DNA of 25,509 nucleotides from a virus, in the IMG/VR virus record IMGVR_UViG_3300027747_004557, positions 1-25,509 of that record. One strand, given 5' to 3'. The notes under the pieces were generated by a model that did no database searches, was not told the DNA's origin, and saw only the letters and a program-made list of their open reading frames with translations. This document shows, in pieces, positions 22,904 to 25,509 of this stretch. The translations under genes were made by a program, and so were the position numbers. Numbering within the stretch: the stretch's first letter is position 1; each line of letters starts with the position of its first letter.

Positions 22904-25264
22904 ATGACACAACCAATTGAAATTCGTATCAAGCGAGGAACATCCACATACCTTGCCGAACTCAACCCGGTTCTGGATTCAGGGGAGCCGTGCCTTGAGA
23001 CAGATACTAACAAAGTAAAGTATGGTGATGGCACTACGCCGTGGAACCTGCTCGCGTACGCTGTTGGTGCCTACGCCAACATTGGTACCAACAACACTGT
23101 CACGGGCACGGACGGCTTCATTGGCGGCGGCAACACCAACACGGTGTCCGGCCTCAACGGCTTCGCCGGCGGAGGCGGTGAAAACTATGCCGAGGGCGCG
23201 AATTCCGCGGTTGTCGCCGGATCTGGCAACACTGCGTCCGGCGCGAACTCGTGCGTGCTGGGCGGGTCGGGCAACTCGGCAGAGGGACAGGGGTCTGTGG
23301 TGCTCGGGGGCTCCAACGCCTCCGAGGGCGAATATTCGGTCGCGATCGGAAGACAGTCGCTTTCTGGCGCTCATGGTCAGGTCGCCATCTCGTCAGGCTT
23401 TTTTGAAAGCCGTGGCGACGCCCAGATGGGAATGTACCAGCTCAGGGCGAAGACCATGGACGACACGCCGTCCAAACTCTTTCTGGACGGCATCTCCAGA
23501 AAGATGGTCGTCAGGCCGATGTGTTCGTGCGGATTCACCGTGAGGCTGCTTGCCTACAACATCACGGACGACATGTGTTCAATATGGGTTTTCAAAGGTG
23601 CTGTCAGCAGAAAATCAAGTGGCATATATCTTTCCGAATCCATGGTGACCGAATCCTGGTCTGAACAGGACGGTCTGGAGGCGGGCGTTTCGGCGGACAA
23701 CTCGGACAAATCGCTGTCTGTGGATGTGACGGGATTGGCGGGGCGCACGGTCTACTGGAGCGCCGTGGTGGTCACATCGGAGACTATCGGTTCGGATTCG
23801 GGTTCCGGATCGGTTCCGGTTGGATTCGTGGAGGTCTCGGCCGATTCCCAGATAATGTCACTCTCGGCGAGCGTGCAGGGCGGTCAATCCATGTTTCCTT
23901 CCTTCGACGCATCCATCCAGGACTACTGTGTGAAGGCATCCTCTGTTTCAGGAGCGCAGCAGTATGAGGTCTTGGTGAACGGATCCCCGGTTGCCGGGAC
24001 TGCGGATGTGAACAGGTGCATCAGAGTCAGCCACGGAATGCAGGAGTATTTCATCAGGGTCATACCGAGCGACCTTCCTCTTGCCACGGTGACGGAAAAG
24101 CAGAGCGGATATGTTCCGGGGTACTACCTTTGCTCCGTCGCCCCGCACTACTGCGTCGCCTATGACGAGAACGGCGTGCCGTTCTGGTATGTGGCGCACC
24201 CTGAACAGCACGGGTGCAGCGTTCACTTCGGCGGGGACAGGAACAGGATACTCCTCAACTCTGACTCCGACGGAGATCCGGCGAACGACACCCCGAGGCA
24301 CTTGCTTGAGTTGTCGGAGTACTTCATGGCTGACAGGCAGTTCTCCATAAAGAAGGACAGCCGGATGCTTAACACCATAAATCCCGACAGGAGCATATCG
24401 TGGGACTTCCACGAAGGCCACGCCGTCGCGGGGCCGGCCGGCAGGAAGGGCAACATCATGGCTCTCGCCTACCTCGGCACCAACACTGGCGACGAAAACG
24501 GGTTCTACCTGCAGGAGCAGGACCCCCATGGCAATGTCGTGAAGGAGTGGTACTCCAAGGATTATTTCACACTGCCCGGCGACCAGTACCACTGCAACTC
24601 CATAGACGTGGACCCGATCACCGGCCAGGTTCTCCTGAGCCTACGGACCACGAGCTCCGTGGCTTGCATAGACTGGCCCACCGGCCAGGTCCTTTGGGTC
24701 TTCTCCAACTCCGGCAACCAGTCGACCTACAACAGCCGCGTCCCCGGAAGCACTTCGGGAACCAAATGGCTTTCGCCCTACGGCGAGCCGGTTGTGGGCG
24801 GTTTCCAGTACACGGGGCCCGACGGGCAGCACGACTGCCGCTGGCACTCGGACATACTATCCAACGGAAACAGGACCATATCCATATACGACAACCAGTG
24901 GTACAATTCTGGACTTCCGAGGGGCGTGGTGTACGAGATAGACCTGGATAACGAACGGGCTGTATTCAAGTCCCATGTGTATAGGAACGACGGCCAGAGG
25001 CCGTGGCAGTACACGGGAAGCTTCACTCTTGTGAAGGAGGAGGACGGGTCGCTGAGCCATGTCGCCTACTGGGCGACGACGAATCCCTGCCTCGTCGAGT
25101 ACAAGGGCTCGTCCTCCGACCCGAGCGGAAACATCGTTTTCTCCATGTCCATGCCCGCGGCAGAGTTCAGGTTCGGTTTTTATAGAATAGTGAAGGTCAG
25201 AGGGGACATGTTTGACAAGGCGGCCCTGAGGGCCACATCCGGACTGGCGGTCGGCACCCAGTAG
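22904..25264 (+). CDS. Tail fibre/adhesin with YadA-head-like stalk and ASST propeller
   Basis: The 786-residue product starts two bases after the giant gene, with no clear SD, so coupling is likely. Residues 1-47 are the Mtd-like N-terminus (IKRGTSTYLAELNPVL). Residues 48-160 are YadA-head-like repeats (NTVTGTDGF, GSGNTASGANS, GSGNSAEGQGS, SVAIGRQ), which form trimeric beta-rolls in bacterial adhesins. Residues 160-305 are a beta-rich connector. Residues 309-390 are a cadherin-like sandwich (MFPSFDASIQDYCV). Residues 390-786 are an ASST propeller: VPGYYL, VAYDENGVPFWYV, YHCNSIDVDPITGQVLLSLR, GQHDCRW, ISIYDNQ, RGVVYEIDL. H563, N565, R581 and H643 have exactly the relative spacing I recall for H356, N358, R374 and H436 of E. 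coli ASST. Unlike the gene at 11040 it has no inserted domain and no LamG module. Confidence 0.86.
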   Translation: MTQPIEIRIKRGTSTYLAELNPVLDSGEPCLETDTNKVKYGDGTTPWNLLAYAVGAYANIGTNNTVTGTDGFIGGGNTNTVSGLNGFAGGGGENYAEGANSAVVAGSGNTASGANSCVLGGSGNSAEGQGSVVLGGSNASEGEYSVAIGRQSLSGAHGQVAISSGFFESRGDAQMGMYQLRAKTMDDTPSKLFLDGISRKMVVRPMCSCGFTVRLLAYNITDDMCSIWVFKGAVSRKSSGIYLSESMVTESWSEQDGLEAGVSADNSDKSLSVDVTGLAGRTVYWSAVVVTSETIGSDSGSGSVPVGFVEVSADSQIMSLSASVQGGQSMFPSFDASIQDYCVKASSVSGAQQYEVLVNGSPVAGTADVNRCIRVSHGMQEYFIRVIPSDLPLATVTEKQSGYVPGYYLCSVAPHYCVAYDENGVPFWYVAHPEQHGCSVHFGGDRNRILLNSDSDGDPANDTPRHLLELSEYFMADRQFSIKKDSRMLNTINPDRSISWDFHEGHAVAGPAGRKGNIMALAYLGTNTGDENGFYLQEQDPHGNVVKEWYSKDYFTLPGDQYHCNSIDVDPITGQVLLSLRTTSSVACIDWPTGQVLWVFSNSGNQSTYNSRVPGSTSGTKWLSPYGEPVVGGFQYTGPDGQHDCRWHSDILSNGNRTISIYDNQWYNSGLPRGVVYEIDLDNERAVFKSHVYRNDGQRPWQYTGSFTLVKEEDGSLSHVAYWATTNPCLVEYKGSSSDPSGNIVFSMSMPAAEFRFGFYRIVKVRGDMFDKAALRATSGLAVGTQ
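22964..23062 (+). repeat. Perfect 99-bp repeat in fibre N-termini, copy 1
   Basis: These 99 bases, from AACCCGGTTCTGGATTC to CTCGCGTACGCT, are identical to 25359-25457. They encode NPVLDSGE through WNLLAYA of the fibre N-terminal domain. A second identical block (ACCAACAACACTGTCACGGG onward) follows in both genes. Confidence 0.92.
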
Positions 25265-25301
25265 GCACCCAGTCGGCACTCCTAAAACAAAAAGTGGCAT
25301 A

Positions 25302-25509
25302 ATGAGCAACATGGAAATAAGAATCAAAAGAGGCACCGCGTCCTACCTGGCGTCCCTGAACCCGGTTCTGGATTCAGGGGAGCCGTGCCTTGAGACAGAT
25401 ACTAACAAAGTAAAGTATGGTGATGGCACTACGCCGTGGAACCTGCTCGCGTACGCTTCCGGCGCGGACGCGTCGGGAACCAACAACACTGTCACGGGCA
25501 CGGACGGCT
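25302..25509 (+). CDS. Fourth tail fibre/adhesin gene, 3' partial
   Basis: The frame begins ATGAGCAACATGGAAATAAG and stays open to the window edge (69 residues). It reads IRIKRGTASYLASLNPVLD, the Mtd-like fibre N-terminal domain, then NNTVTGTDG, the beginning of YadA-head-like repeats. It is a paralogue of the gene at 22904, with a diverged first 18 residues and then perfect nucleotide identity over 99 bases. The start may be either of two nearby ATGs (25302 or 25311); no strong SD is seen, only AGTGG upstream. The C-terminal head domain is outside the window. Confidence 0.85.
   Translation, partial: MSNMEIRIKRGTASYLASLNPVLDSGEPCLETDTNKVKYGDGTTPWNLLAYASGADASGTNNTVTGTDG
25359..25457 (+). repeat. 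Perfect 99-bp repeat in fibre N-termini, copy 2
   Basis: Identical to 22964-23062. The flanks on the left encode the same protein motif but differ in codons, so the identity has a sharp edge, as expected from recent duplication or gene conversion. Confidence 0.92.

Noticed and set aside
13650-25509. Diversity-generating retroelement suggested by the Mtd-like N-termini
   Set aside because: No reverse transcriptase gene, no template/variable repeat pair with adenine-specific differences, and no C-type lectin C-terminus is visible. The repeats seen are ordinary module homologies.
1-25509. tRNA genes, CRISPR arrays, integrase or attachment sites
   Set aside because: None could be recognised by reading; all repeats found are explained by protein modules or cassette leaders.

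Overview
This window is part of the virion-structure region of a large T4-like tailed phage (myovirus type). It shows the hallmark order prohead protease, prohead scaffold, gp23-type major capsid protein. Most of the DNA is GC-rich, with obvious AT-richer islands. No rRNA, tRNA, CRISPR array or chromosomal housekeeping gene was recognised. The host cannot be named from this sequence alone.

Left part (1-4537): a head-assembly operon with tightly spaced genes. It holds the 3' part of an unrecognised gene, a gp21-like prohead protease (H90, S143/S144 and D170/D174 visible), a highly charged coiled-coil scaffold protein and the major capsid protein. It ends at a strong intrinsic terminator with a 13-bp perfect stem. 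A freestanding PD-(D/E)XK endonuclease lies on the opposite strand immediately after (4536-5708). A 37-bp near-palindrome separates it from the next gene.

Middle part (5776-10959): an array of small accessory genes. Five of them begin with a short peptide of the form M(K/G)xF-x-(E/Q)-(W/M)-(L/M), and a sixth carries it internally. It closely resembles the T4 capsid-targeting sequence of internal head proteins (IPs and Alt). Three are followed by a gp21-type cleavage site (L-x-E before G or A). The products include two candidate ADP-ribosyltransferase-fold proteins, a ParB/Srx-like protein, a PGDYG-domain protein, a charged helical protein and an unknown. Several are preceded by degraded copies of one small zinc-ribbon gene, whose last codons double as the leader and ribosome-binding region of the next gene. 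The parsimonious reading is an expandable cassette array of proteins packaged in the head and possibly injected into the host.

Right part (11040-25509): tail-fibre or adhesin genes, each starting with a short domain resembling the Mtd N-terminal domain (pattern (K/R)RG..., NPVL..GE, D(T)GK.KYGDG...W..L.Y). Two carry a complete-looking arylsulfotransferase (ASST) beta-propeller with the catalytic-type HxN, R and QH residues kept. Between them is a 3083-residue protein with 13 LamG/concanavalin-like modules in a semi-regular order. A fourth fibre gene runs off the right edge and shares a perfect 99-bp block with the third. The fibre genes look like a set of exchangeable modules, possibly including enzymatically active sulfotransferase heads.
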